Shown here: one piece after another, positions 47,107 through 59,279 of the stretch | How positions within the stretch are numbered: position 1 is the stretch's first letter | Layout: each line of letters begins with the position of its first letter | From: Nageia nagi | Taxonomy: Eukaryota; Pinophyta | DNA: 64,000 bases | Assembly (NCBI GenBank): GCA_050084985.1 | Contig: JBITNC010000001.1 | Location: 42,594,001 to 42,658,000, forward strand | Direction: 5' to 3' | The notes under the pieces: generated by a model | The model's input: only the letters and a program-made list of their open reading frames with translations | Told to the model about the DNA's origin: nothing | Databases searched by the model: none | Position numbers and translations under genes: made by a program

Positions 47107-48720
47107 TCAAATTTCATTCTCCCTTGAGGGTAACTTCAACTTAATAACATCTTTGAGCTTATAGAATTGAGCTTTTGAGAGGGACTTGATGAATAAATTA
47201 GTAGAGTTCAAGGTGGATGGATAATACTCTAAGTGTAGGATGCCATCAAGAACCTTCTTTTTGATAAAATGGGTATGAATTTTCATATGTTTTATTCTTT
47301 GATAGAACATTGAATTCTTAACCAAAAAAATAGCTGATTGATTATCAAAAAAAAATTAAACATGAGCCACTTTGCTCATACTTAATTTTTTTAAAAGATA
47401 CCTTAGCCAAATGGCTTCTTGAGTTACAATAAGCATAGTATGATATTCAACTTCTATGGTGGAAAGAGAAATAGTAGGTTTCTTCTTGAAAGCTCAAGAG
47501 ATAGCACCTGAACCAATGCTAAACACATACATAGAGGTTAACTTTCTATCATCTCTATCTCCCCTATAGTCAGAATCTTAAAATCTAAAGAGAACAATTA
47601 AGGGCAACTTGGAATACTTGAGAGCAAGATTCCTAGTCCTTATAACATACTATAAAATATGTTTAATAGCATTAAGATGCTCAACATAAAGTTTTTGCAT
47701 GAATCATGCTATTAGATTCACTGTAATGGTAATATCTGGCCAGGAGATAGTCAAATACAAAAGACTACTAATTAATTACCTGTAAGTTGTAGTATCAACT
47801 AATTGAGAGTTGGAGCTTAGAAAAATAGTGATGCTAAGAGAAATTAAGATTACAACAAATCTACATGTTTCCATTTTAAACTTCTACAAGATATTTAATA
47901 TATACTTAGATTGATTGAGGTAAGTACAATCTTTGTATTGATACACTTGCATACTAAGATAATAATGTAAAAGATCAAGATTAATCATTTCAAATGTTAT
48001 TTTAAGTTTAGATATGCACTCTTGAATGATTGCATTATTATTTTTGATAATCAAAAGATCATCCACATAAAAGAGAATCAAGATCACATCTTATTCTTGA
48101 TGTAGCACATATAAATCGAAATCAAAAAAATACTTAGAGAATCCAATGTATGTAAAGTACCTTGAAATCTTTTTGTACTAGGTATGAGGTGCTTGTTTAA
48201 GTCCATATAAAGACTTCTTTAGCTTATACACAGGATTCTTTACCTTTCACAATGAACCTTTCTATTTGATTCATGAATATTTTCACATCTAAGTCACCAT
48301 TGAGAAATGCGCTCTTGATATTAAGTTGAAAAACTTTCCATATTTGAGCTACAAAAAAAGTAAAAAGAACTCACACAGTAGGCATCTTTGCCATGGGAGC
48401 AAAGATTTTTTCATAATCTATACCATATTTCTAAGCAAGACTTTAAGCAATTAATCTTACCTTATATTTCTCAATATCTTTACCTGAATTGAACTTGACC
48501 TTGTAGATCCACTTATTACCAATCACATTCCTATCATTAGGATAAAGAACCGAATCCCAAGTTTTATTTTTCATAAGCATCTCATATTCCACTTTCATGG
48601 TTTCTTTCTAGCACTCATGCTTAGAAGCTTATTTGAAGGTTGAAGGCTCAGTTATTTTCAATCTTGATAATTAATGATTTGTTCAAGGTCATGCTTCTTG
48701 TTACTTTTTATGTTGGATAA
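47107..48720 (-). pseudogene. pol: Inner D reverse transcriptase and RNase H
   Basis: The RT active site is intact as LFYVDDLLIIKNN (about 48,040-48,085), followed by FEMINLDLLHYYLSMQVYQY. RNase H ends YCPSTLNSTNLFIKSLSKAQ and KLPSRENEI with the stop at 47,107. The N-terminal RT blocks (48,200-48,720) are recognisable from KSLYGLKQAP-like and SAFLNGDLDVKI-like readings interrupted by stops. Confidence 0.8.
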
Positions 48721-49800
48721 TTTTGCTCTTATGGTAACTTATCTACATCAATATTCAATCAGTTAAGAGCAACTAAAGAGTTTGCTAGATCATCAACATT
48801 CTCATTAGAAGTAGATTCTTTAGAAAGTTCATTAAACTTTACATTCTTTAAAATAAATATAGCTTTATAGGTTAGAGAGTAAAGCCTATATCTTTTATGT
48901 TGATTGTCATAACCTACAAAGATGCATTTATCAATTCTTTGATCTAACTTCTTTTTCTTAGAAATAATGTAGGAGAAAGCTTCATAACCAAACACCTTAA
49001 GGTGAAAAAGGTTAGTTTTTTTTTTTTTCTGACCATGTATCAAAAGGAGTTTTATTCTAAACAACGTTTGTGAGACACCTATTCAAGGTGTAAATAGTAG
49101 TGCTCATAGCTTCACTCCATAAGAACTTAGAAAGATTACCCAACATGCATCTAACCGTCTCTATGATTGTTCTATTTTTTCATTCAGTAACATTATTTTG
49201 TTGAAGAATGTATAGAATTGTAAACCGTCTTTTGATTCCATACTTAGCATAATAGTCATTGAACTCATTACTATTATATTCTTCTCCATTATTTGATCTC
49301 AACATCTTGATTTTAAGGTTAGTCTAATTCTTAACAAAGATTTTAAAAATTTTAAAAGTTTTAAAAGTTTAATCCTTATGCTCAAGTAGATACCCAAAGG
49401 TCATCCTATTAAAATCATTAATAAAGTTTAAGACATAAGATTCTCCTTCAAATGACTTAATCTAAAATAGATTCATTAAATCTAAATGTACAAGTTAAAA
49501 AAGTTGAGATGCTCTTGTTGCTTTATCTTTTTTAAATTTTTATCTATGTATGTTGTCAAATATGCACTTCTCACAAAGACCAACAGAAAGAGAAAGTGAA
49601 GGCAAACCTTCCATAAATTCTTAAGTTTTTATGATTTGAATATTCTTATGGTTAAGGTACCTTAAACGATGGTGCCAAAGATTGCCTTTAGAACACACAT
49701 TAGAAGCAAAACACATCTTTGATAGAACTTAATCCATAATATAGAAGTAATCTTTTACAAATCCTTTAATCAAAATGGTAAGTCCTTTCTTAATGCACCA
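48721..49800 (-). pseudogene. pol: Inner D integrase
   Basis: Minus reading shows FHLKVFGYEAFSYIISKKKK and KCIFVGYDNQHKRYRLYSLT (48,880-49,010), intact where both arms of B share a deletion of about 25 bp. The DDE core (49,150-49,450) and the zinc region (about 49,570-49,690) are present but broken. Confidence 0.75.
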
Positions 49801-51065
49801 GTGTTAAGAGTTGAACTAAAAAAAATACTCTTTTCTATTAACTTGGATCATGAAAAGAAAGTTTCTCCTTAACTTAAGAACATAGAGAATATTTTCAAGG
49901 ACCTTTTCATGAATTAGCACACTTTCAATTCTTTGGATTTCAAAGATAGAGTTATCACCTATCACAACTACATCCTTATTATACTTGTGAAAGTTCTGAA
50001 ATTTTTCTTTTTCAAAGCATAGATGATTAGTGCAACTAGAGTTAAAAATCCAATTAGATGAAAAAATATGAGACATGGAGTAGAGTGCTGTAGCAAAACT
50101 AGTATGAGTATTTTTCTTTCCTTTGTAATTTTTTATATTTCCATTATCATTGTACTTTTTTTCTTTTTCTTTTTGTAATAACCAATTTTTTTGTGATCTT
50201 GTATGCCATAATAGTTACAACTGTCATCAATTTTTTTTTTAAGATAAAAAATATTTATTGTGCTTTTTCTATCTCTATGCTTGAAGTGATTGTTGTTATC
50301 ATTGTTTCTACTATTATGTTTATTATTTTTGTTATTCTTGTTGCTATTTTAACCACTACCTCTTTTCTCAAACCTTTTGGAGAAAGAAGGAAATGATTTC
50401 TTTTGATGGTTGAATTTTTTTTTGAAAAGAGATTTGGTTGCTTCAAGAGTAACGCTATTCTTTTTAGTAGAAAAAATTAACTCTTTATTGTTAATGGTTT
50501 TCTCATGCTTTAATAGGTGTCTTGAAAGGTTCTAAAAAGAAATGCTTTCTTTTTCATCATCAAGCTTTGTTTTCATTACTGTTACAAAATTTTTAAATTT
50601 TGATAAGAGATTTTAGAGAATGATGAAAACCATGAGCTCATCATTAATCTAATTGCACCCATAAGCAACAAATTAGATTCTTAGGTCAATGATTTTGTTC
50701 ACGTAGATAGCTACACTTTTATCTTTCCCTTAACGATATTGAAGCAACTTCTGAAGAATGGTAAACCTTCTTAAAAAATTTAAGCTAAGATAGATTTGCT
50801 TTAGCTTATCTCATGCATCTTTTTTTGAGTTTAAAGAGGATATCATTAAGAGCATATCATCTGAAACTATATGGTAAATCATCAAGGTTGCCAATTTATT
50901 CTTTGTGTTATATGCCTCTAGTGCCTTCTCATTTGTAGGAGGTACAAGATTCTCAGTCACTATTTACCATAGTTTTCTTGCCTACAATTTGATTTTCATT
51001 TGAGGTTTTCAAATTCTATAGTTGGAATCATCAAGAATGTGTTTGGGTAAAAAAGATTTTTTCAT
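49801..51065 (-). pseudogene. gag: Inner D gag and protease
   Basis: ATG at 51,065 (MKKSFLPKHILDDSNYRI), then PPTNEKALEAYNTKNKLATL, IYVNKIIDLRI, NDELMVFIIL and a basic Lys/Asn-rich stretch. The zinc knuckle is degraded (SCNYYGIQDHKKIGYY keeps one Cys and the His). The protease reads SSNWIFNSSCTNHLCFEK, with the catalytic DSG changed to NSS. Confidence 0.8.
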
Positions 51066-53691
51066 TTGTTATATAAAAAAATTGAAATAATAAGCATGTG
51101 TTTTTAATAAAACATGTTATATTTAACATTAAAATTATGCTTGATTTGATTCACAAGTGTAAATATTTAAATGATAATCCATGTATCTAAATACATTTAT
51201 CATCTCAAGAATTATAAAAGTAGAGTGATATTGTTGAGGTTTATTTTTTATTTAAAATTAGACCTTCACTTGGATGCCCATATAAGAGGAGCCTAGGTCC
51301 TACCAATCTTTAACGAGTTCTTCTTAGGAAGTAATATACTCTTGTAAGGTGAAGTATGAGTTTTTTTTAAGGTTTTGATATTTATTAGATTGATCAAATT
51401 ATTAATTTTAATTAGGTTTCAAGTTATCCTTTTAGATTATCAGGATAATTTGTAAATAGATATGCAGATATATGGTATCATTACACACATATTTGTCCAC
51501 CTAATAGAGTTATGTCTAGATCAATAGAAGACTTAGGGGCAATTAAGTAGTATAAATTTTTCACCACTTGAATCATCAGACTTAAAGGCTCTAGTTCACC
51601 TATCCTTATGGCTCCTCAAATAAGTCATGTTACGAAATGTACATGCAGATGTGTTCATTTTAGAGGGTTGTTTATATCAATATTTGCATTTTTTTTGGCA
51701 TAAGTAAATAAATCAAAATACAAAATATGAAATACAAGAGCATAAGTAAAATATCATCCGTTCAATAACTTGAAATCTAACTGTCTAATGGATTTTGTTC
51801 ACCAATCCCTAAAGGACATCGTTACATCATCTTTATTTTGTATAAGTTCATTAATTTTACATAAAAGCATGCATCAATCCTATAAGTATGTATCATTAAC
51901 TTAAAGAAGTATGCATCAATCCAAAAATTAAACATGCATTATTTTTTCATAAAAAATAAATTTTAAGAGGCATAATCATGCATTTTTAAGTCAAGCATGT
52001 ATTTTCAAAAATTTTAAGTTTTAAGTATTAACTTAAAAAAATTAAGTACTAAGCATGCATTTATTAACTTTTAACAAATAAGTATTGAGCATGCATATTT
52101 TTTTTAAATATAAATATTTATTTTAAAAATTAAGTACTAAGCATGCATTAAGCATAAGTACTAATCTTAAGCATACATTATTTAAAGTTAAGTACTAAAC
52201 ATGTACCATTAACTTAAAAAATTTAAATTCTTAAGCATGCATTAAAAAAATAAGCTCTTTTTATTTGTTTTATTTTTAAATGATTAAGTAAGAAGCATGC
52301 ACTAAAAAATTTAAGTAAAAATATGCATTAAAAAATAAGCTCTTTTTGTTTGTTTTATTTTTAAATGATTAAGTAAGAAACATGCACTAAAAATTGAAGT
52401 AAAATATTTACACTCTCCCCCTCTTTAACTTAAAAAACAAAAGCCTTTAGAAAAATACATGAGACATGTTCAAAGGGAAAGCTCTTTAAATGCATCAGAT
52501 TTATACCCATAGAGATCAAGTGCAAGAGTGGGTGGATGGAGCTAAGACATTTGTGCATAATGCTGTAGAATGGAAAGAGACCATAAGTATAAGGCTCATT
52601 GATCGATATGAACATGTTGGAACTAATTGAAAGATAGTTAGCATATCGCCATGAGGAGTAGAGGGAGGAAGTTGACGAGGGATAAAAAAAAAGTCAAAGA
52701 TCACCATGGGGTCCTTTTATCAGTTAGATGATGAGGGTGGGTATACGTAGTAGGATAACTTCACCAAAGCTTTGAAAAATAAGTAGCTACTGATGTTGGT
52801 GGCATGAGGAGAAAGGAAAAGAAATCAAAACATGATAAGAAGGTTGTAACATGGTAGGGCGAATAGAGGAGAATGCTGCAATCTCTACTTGGAGTAAGAT
52901 AACATCATCTACAGCATTAGACATGTAATTTAAGGGAGTTGAATGTTGCATTCTTAAAAAAGTCAGGTCATGGCCCTAACCGAGAGGAAGGAAAGGACAA
53001 TCATAGATGTGCAGCATGGGAACCTTGTGTGATGAAAAAGTTGTGCATGATAGTAGAGGAGAGGCTATGTAAAGAGAAGAGTTACATGTAAGAGGAGCTG
53101 CCAAGCAAAGGAGGTGGAGGTTAGGGATCCATGCAATAGGAATGATGCAGTAGGATCGAGCAACCAATGGGATAGCATGCTAGACATTGAAGCTAGCAAC
53201 CTAAGTTCATCTCCTATAGAGTAGCAAGGAAGTGAAGTAGAAGGCACATACAATGAAGCTATGTAAGCCACAAAGGGCCCGCATACGTAGAAGAACAGAC
53301 AGAGACTCGACACCCCCTACTTGCCTGCTTTATATAGATATATATTGAATGAAAAAAATTGGGAAGAGAAGAGAGATATGGAGACATCAAAGGGTTTACA
53401 AAAATTTTGTAAAAATTAAAAATTTTGTAAAGTTTGACAGATGTAAACCCTTACCTCTTCAATGGCAAAAAGAAATTATTTGTAATATTCAATTCAATAA
53501 AATTTTACATATGATTTAAAAAAAAATAGAGTATATATATTTTACTCAACTATATATAAAAAGGTATGCAAAATATAGTGCTATAATAGATAATTTTTAG
53601 ATTACCTTTTTTTATTAACAATAAGATATTTTAGTGAGAAAAAAATAATGTAACAAAAGATATTGTTATAAAATATTTTCATGTAAATTTG

Positions 53692-53735
<44 letters not shown>

Positions 53736-54000
53736 AGTCAATTTTCGATAGTAAAAACCTTCAAAAATAATAAAATATATACAAAAATTATAGCAATATG
53801 ATAGAAAACTAATAATAATACATGTTAGTATGCAACAAAAATATATTGTTATGTTAAGTAAATCAAGATTGAGAGAAGTAAGATTATACTTTGAATCACT
53901 TTTACCTTTCAATGGAGTGAAGGATAAAGAATGAGGACCTCCAAGATGAAGATGTAGAGTCTCAACTCCAAGGATGTGAAGAAGGACCTTCAAGTTGCTT
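51066..54000 (-). other. Inner D leader
   Basis: The mirror of 41,465-44,418, including TTTTTAAATGATTAAGTAAG tandem units (52,255-52,400), the C-rich stretch (52,430-53,310) and an (AT)n run at 53,694-53,731. ORFs here (for example 53,313-53,065) are the partners of those in the outer leader, but neither copy is conserved as a clean protein. Confidence 0.65.
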
Positions 54001-54013
54001 TGATACTAATTTG
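54001..54013 (-). promoter_or_regulatory. Inner D primer-binding site
   Basis: Element sense reads AATTAGTATCAAAG after the LTR, a TGGTATCAAAG-type site with one change. Confidence 0.65.
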
Positions 54014-54474
54014 AAAGAACTAATACTAATAAGATAATTCTTAAACTACTAAGATCACATGAAAGCTCACAATTATATTCAATAAATACACAAAGTAATT
54101 TCTTAACACAAGATGTAAATTGATTTATTCAACTAGGAGTACATCCATTAAATAGATCTTTACTTCTCTCACAAATACAACTCTTACAATTCTTCTAATC
54201 TCAACTCTTACATTTTTATCTTATAGCATATCTTTACTCCATAATTGATGTGTCATTACAAAGATAAGGCTTTTTATTTATAGGCCAAAATCTTTTTTTA
54301 GATGATCTAAGCATGACATGCACATTTTTGCATGCTCATGACTTGGAGTGTAGCACAAGTTACATTATTATATTCACTAAAATACTTAAGGTATCAAATA
54401 ATACCCTTAAGTATTAGTGAATTTACATAGAAGATTTAATACAACCTTTACAATAATGCATTATACATTTTAAC
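54014..54474 (-). repeat. Inner D 5' LTR
   Basis: Plus reading TGAAAGAACTAATAC to ACATTTTAAC. The final A of the CATTTTAACA end is missing at the junction with the outer tail. Confidence 0.8.
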
Positions 54475-55410
54475 TATATGTTGAATTCATACTTGTGATG
54501 ATAACTTCACCCTTAGGAGGATTTTGTATTATATAGTGTTGATTTTGTTGTACACTTTCATGGTAAGTTCGCTTTACGTAAGAAACTTATTGTACAATAT
54601 GGCCAATCCAGCACTGTTTTAATTATCCATGTGTGAAGAATTTTTATGTGTCTTTTAGCATTGTTAAGTTATCCATATGTGAGGAACTCGTATGTGCATA
54701 TTCTATTTCTAGTCAATCTAGCATTATTTAGTTATCCATATGTGAGAAACTTTTGTGTCTTTTGGCACTGTTCAGTTATCCATATGTGAGGAACTCGAAT
54801 GTGCATGTTCTATTTCTGATCAATCTAGCACTGTTCACTTATTTATATGCAAGGAACTTTTATGTGTCATTTGGCATTATTCAGTTATCCATGTGTGAGG
54901 AACTCTTATGTGCCTTTTGGCACTATTTAGTTATCCACATGATAGGAACTTGTATGTGCATGCTCTATTTTGTAATAATAAACACATATTTTATATATAG
55001 CAGGTGATTATAAATTTTTAGCATGGCATCTTCATGATGACTTCTAGTGCATCATTGATCAATTTATGATGGTATTTATGTGATTTATCTATCTTTATTG
55101 ATATGAATATGATGCATCTAATTGATGTTGTTATTTGAGCTGTTTATGACTTACAGGTTCCTCTAAGATTATAGGTTACTTACCTTAGGTATGCAAACTC
55201 TTAAAGACTCTTCATGTTGAATGATTACTTCATGTATATTGAAACTAGTTATGGTTAATGATTGTATTTGGCAAAGTAGTGAGTCTTAAACTAGATCTTT
55301 TTTACTTCACAAATATATAAAAAAAATTCTTATCTCCATTGAATCTATTTGGAGGAGAACTCTCTTACTTTCTTTTATTCTTCTATCTGACTCATTCTAT
55401 CCCAATATTG
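54475..55410 (+). repeat. Outer D tail with tandem ATATGTGAGGAAC repeats
   Basis: A GTAAGTTCGCTTTACG unit (54,562) is followed by about six GTTATCCATATGTGAGGAAC units up to 54,975, then non-repetitive tail DNA. Pol coding sequence is wholly absent upstream, so this joins directly to the inner LTR. Confidence 0.75.
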
Positions 55411-55423
55411 CATTAAGGGAGAG

Positions 55424-55893
55424 TGTTAAAATGTATAGTGCATTATTGTAAAGGTTGTATTAAATTTTTTATGTAAATTCACTAATACTTAAAGGTATTA
55501 TTTGATACCTTAAGTATTTTAGTGAATATAATAATGTAACTTGTCCTACACTCTAAGTCATGAGCATGCCCCTTGGGTCAAAGATGTGCATGTCATGCTT
55601 AGATCATCCAAGGAGAGATTTTAGCTTATAAATAGAAGGCTCTCTTTTTGTAATAACACATCAATTATGGAGTAAGGATATGCTATAAGATATAAGAGTT
55701 GAGATTAGGAGAATTGGAAAAAAATTGTATTTGTGAATGAAGTAAAGATCTAGTTAATGGATGTACTCTTAGTTGGAGGAACTATTTTACATCTTGTGTT
55801 GTGAGATTACTTTATATATTTGTTGGATGTAATTATGAGCTTTCATGTGATCTTGATAGTTTAGAAATTATCTTGTTAGTGTTAGTTCTTTCA
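55424..55893 (+). repeat. Element D outer 3' LTR
   Basis: 470 bp, TGTTAAAATGTATAGTGC to TTAGTTCTTTCA, preceded by the PPT AAGGGAGAG at 55,415-55,423. Confidence 0.85.
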
Positions 55894-56010
55894 ATAATAA
55901 TGAAAAAAATGTAGAAAAATATAAAGTTCTTATTGTCAAAGGTTATTCACAGATAGATTGAATTGATTATGGTGAGATATTTTCTCCTATTATAAAGTGA
56001 ACCTCAATAA
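55894..56010 (+). pseudogene. pol: Element C RT, second piece
   Basis: Begins with the right ATAAT duplication and reads NEKNVEKYKVLIVKGYSQID, then YGEIFSPIIK and TSI before E cuts in at 56,011. Two stops lie in this short piece. Confidence 0.8.
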
Positions 56011-56427
56011 TGTTGAAAACATAGCTTGTTACCTAAGGTCCAAGATTGAGTTTCCTAATTTTTTCATCTCTCTATTCACAAGCACATCATGCCCAACAAA
56101 CCATTTCCTAGGAGCGGCATGCCTAGACTAGGTGCACCATGCTTATAAACAAAGCTTTAAAAGCTAATTTTAGCATGCACAAGACTACCATTTTTATCTC
56201 CATTTTTAAACTAGATGTTGCTAATTTAGGTTGATGTTTCACCCAATTTTCTTCTAGTATGATAGGGTGGATTTAACATGTGTTAGTTTGCTTTTGCATT
56301 AGATTGTAACAAGTTGTGATCATGCAACTTGATTTTATATTTAGCACATTCTATTTTTGGGCTTTTTCAAAACCTGTATATGTAATTATTTCATTTTTTT
56401 GAATTAATAAAAGCATAATACTTTTCA
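56011..56427 (+). repeat. Element E 5' LTR
   Basis: TGTTGAAAACATAGC to AATACTTTTCA, 417 bp. The TATA region near 56,142 reads CTTATAAACAAAGC against CCTATAAATAGAG in the 3' LTR. Confidence 0.8.
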
Positions 56428-56430
56428 TTA

Positions 56431-56442
56431 TGGTATTAGAGC
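56431..56442 (+). promoter_or_regulatory. Element E primer-binding site
   Basis: TGGTATTAGAGC, three bases after the LTR, differs from the iMet complement TGGTATCAGAGC at one C-to-T position. Confidence 0.75.
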
Positions 56443-56545
56443 TTTAGGAAGATCTATTGGGTTAGAGTTAATGGGTGCAATTGTAAGAATTTATTTTATT
56501 CTTTCAATAGATTATGATCCATTATTTTTTAATGTATTATTCTAT

Positions 56546-57340
56546 ATGGTTGTAAACAACAATACTTTACCATTTCCAAACTTCCATGAAGAGTATCACG
56601 AGTATTATTCTATCAAGATGAAGATATTACTCATAGGAAAGAGGCTATGGGATGTAGTTGAAGAAGGATATAGTGATTCAACTGACTAGAGAACTCTTCT
56701 TACTAATGATAAAATTGCACTTTATCATCTACAAGCTACCTTGGATAAAATCATCTTTTCCCAAATTATCTCATGCACTTCATCTCAAGATGCATGTAGA
56801 GCACTCAAGGAGAGCTATCAAAGTAGCACCCAAGTAAAGTAAGTGAGGTTGCAAACCCTCAAAAGAGATTTTGAAAATCTCAAAATGCAAGCTAGTGAGA
56901 TGACATGAGATTATTGTGTGAGATTCAAAGCATGTATGGACAAGTTGAAGACCCTTAGAGAGGAGGTTTCAAATGTATATATAGTGAAGAAAGTGTTGAG
57001 AATACTTATTCCCATGTAAAACCATATAGAGATAATAATTGAAGAGTCCAAAGATCTATCTACTCTCTTTTATGATAAGCTAATAAGATCCTTGATGTCC
57101 CATGAAGAGAGGCTCCAAGACTACACAATCATCGATTGCAATGGATGATGAGAAGGCTTTTGTAATAGAGTATGTTGAAGGTTCCTATGCATAAGGAAGT
57201 GGCCAATAATGTTCAAGAGAAAGAGGAAGATGAATTAGAGGAGTTTCCCATGGAAGAGGTAGAGGTGGCTTGAATGGAAGGGGAGACAAGCAAAATAAAC
57301 AATGTTATTACTGAAATAAATTTATGTACTATGAATGGGA
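56546..57340 (+). pseudogene. gag: Element E gag
   Basis: Starts MVVNNNTLPFPNFHEEYHEY at 56,546 and continues KMKILLIGKRLWDVVEEGYS, ISCTSSQDACRALKESYQSS, LKRDFENLKMQASEMT and YIVKKVLRILIPM, the UBN2-type gag order. Shifts follow near 57,125. The zinc knuckle near 57,302-57,345 reads CYYXNKFMYYEWEC, with the second Cys lost. Confidence 0.75.
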
Positions 57341-57469
57341 GTGTAGAGCTAATACCTCCTAAGAAGGAGCAAGTGTTGTCCATTATGAAGAAGAGGATGA
57401 GACCTCCATTTCATTTTTATCTTATGGGAAGATAAGTCAAAATCTTAATGAAACTTGGATTCTTTATAC

Positions 57470-57671
57470 TGGTGCTTCTAATGACATGATTAGAAAAGAA
57501 GATTTGCTTGCTTCAATAGAAAAATCTTTCAAATACATGATAAAGCTTGGATATGAAAATACATTAATCATGGTGCTTCTAATGACATCATCAGAAAAGA
57601 AAATTTGCTTGCTTCAATAGAAAAATATTTCAAATCCATGATAAAGCTTGGATATGAAAATATATTGATCA
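57470..57671 (+). repeat. 101-bp tandem duplication in E protease
   Basis: TGGTGCTTCTAATGACAT starts at 57,470 and again at 57,571, and the following 100 bp match with few changes. The unit begins inside the protease active-site codons (ILYTGASNDM, where D-T-G-A is Y-T-G-A). As 101 is not a multiple of three, the second copy is out of frame. Confidence 0.85.
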
Positions 57672-58930
57672 TGGAAGGAATGGCAACCATGGAGGTCAAC
57701 ACCAAACAAGACACCAAGAAGGTAAATAGCATCTACTATACTCCCAATCTCATACACAATTTGCTAACTAGGATATAAATTATGGAGAACTATAAACTAA
57801 TTTTTAAAGATGGAAAGTGTGTGATTTATGATAAGAACAATGGTCATAGGTTTGTCACTACAGTCCCAATGACCAAGAATAGATTATTTCCACTCAAATT
57901 TGAAGGAGATTATGCCTAACTAGAAGATGTAACTGTGTGAACAAGAGTTGGATTTGGCTTATGAGATATGACCATCTAAACTACCTAAGTTTGAAATTGT
58001 TGATATCTCAAAAAATGGTCGATGGGATGCCCAAGATTGAAGAGGAGAAGATAGTGTGTGAAGGATGTGCTTTGGGAAAGCACTCATAGATGAAGTTTCT
58101 AAGAGGATAAACCTATAGAGCTTCCTATCTCATCCAATTGGTGCATTCTTATATTTTTGATCCCATGCAAACACAAGGTATTGGTCAAAACTCCCAATTC
58201 CTTACTTTCATAGATGATTACACTAGGATGTGTTGGATTTATTTGCTAACTTCCAAAGATAAAACTTTTAACTATTTTAAATATTTTAAACCTCATGTGG
58301 AAAAGCAAAGTGAATGTGTTGTGAAGAGTTTCAGGACTAATAAAGGAGGAGAGTTTATCTTTGATGAATTCTTTAAGTTTTCTAAGGATTGTGGAATAAA
58401 GAGGTAACTCACAGTTGCCTATACTCCACCACAAAATGGTGTATCAGAGAGGAAGAACTGAACCATAGTGGATATGGCAAGGAGCATGTTATAAAGTAAA
58501 AAAATTGAGCAATATGTATTGGGTTGATGCAGTAAGGACAATAGTATACATCTTGAATAGAATTCCAACTTCAAACTTGGATGGCATCACACCTAATGAG
58601 GCATGGTATGAGAAAAAACCTACTGTTAAGAATTTTAGAGTTTTTGGTTGTCTTTCTTATGCTCATATTCCTAATGAAAATAGGAGAAAGTTAGATCCTA
58701 AGAGCCAAGAATGTATTTTTTTTTGTTATTATGAGCAAACCAAGGCATATAGATTGCATAATCCAAAAATCTATAAGGTTATTGTATCTAGAGATGTAAT
58801 TTTTTATGAAGGGAGAGAATGGGATCATAAAAACTCATTAATGATGATGATGAATCCAATGAAGATAGATCCTATAAAATGTCACCTTTGGATCATATCA
58901 ACAAAGAAAATTCTTCACTTTCCAATGTAG
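57672..58930 (+). pseudogene. pol: Element E protease end and integrase
   Basis: The protease tail reads MEVNTKQDTKKVNSIYYTPN. The integrase core begins FLTFIDDYTRMCWIYLLTSK (about 58,200) and continues VVKSFRTNKGGEFIFDEF (the second Asp of the usual R-S-D-N is Asn, RTNKG) and QNGVSERKN with the Glu (about 58,430). The C-terminal part VDAVRTIVYILNRIPTSNLD and FRVFGCLSYAHIPNENRRKL (58,505-58,700) is open for 141 codons. Confidence 0.8.
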
Positions 58931-58949
58931 AAGAAGCAAAGCAAGGTAA

Positions 58950-59279
58950 GAGAACACTTCAAGCACACCCATCCAACAAAATGTTAGATCATAATTTCTC
59001 AAGGAGATTCACAAGGAGCCAAGAAAGTGAACTTGATCAAGTTATAATAAGGTTTGAAAATTTGAATATGTATGGTGATGAGGATAATCATGAACCCAAA
59101 GGTGATTTAGTTAAATGTGCTTTATTAATTAGTATAGAAGTTGAACCATCTAACTAAGATCAAGCTTGCACTATAGATTTGTGGTTGAAGGTTATGGATG
59201 AAGAGATTTCTTCCATCAATAGGAATAATACTTGGGATCTTGTAGAGCTTTCCAAATGCAAGAAGCATGTTGGGTATAA
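58950..59279 (+). pseudogene. pol: Element E RT, N-terminal part
   Basis: SRRFTRSQESELDQVIIRFE, WLKVMDEEISSINRNNTWDL and VELSKCKKHVGYK. The frame stops at the insertion of F, immediately before the expected KWV. Confidence 0.8.

Larger units (their letters stand above)
45488..54474 (-). mobile_element. Inner minus-strand Copia of D, full length
   Basis: About 9.0 kb with LTRs at 45,488-45,963 (3') and 54,014-54,474 (5'), PBS, leader, gag, pol, tail repeats and PPT in the correct order. Neither end shows a clear 5-bp duplication, and its 5' LTR lacks the terminal base. Pol carries many stops and frameshifts. Confidence 0.8.
40988..55893. mobile_element. Element D: 14.9-kb inverted Copia composite
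   Basis: The outer element is plus-strand: 5' LTR, PBS, leader, gag to protease (40,988-45,460), then only the tail, PPT and 3' LTR (54,475-55,893). Its protease, integrase, RT and RNase H are replaced by a complete minus-strand member of the same family (45,488-54,474). The result is an inverted repeat with arms of about 4.5 kb. The family is related to element B in protein, LTR, leader layout and tail repeats. Confidence 0.8.
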
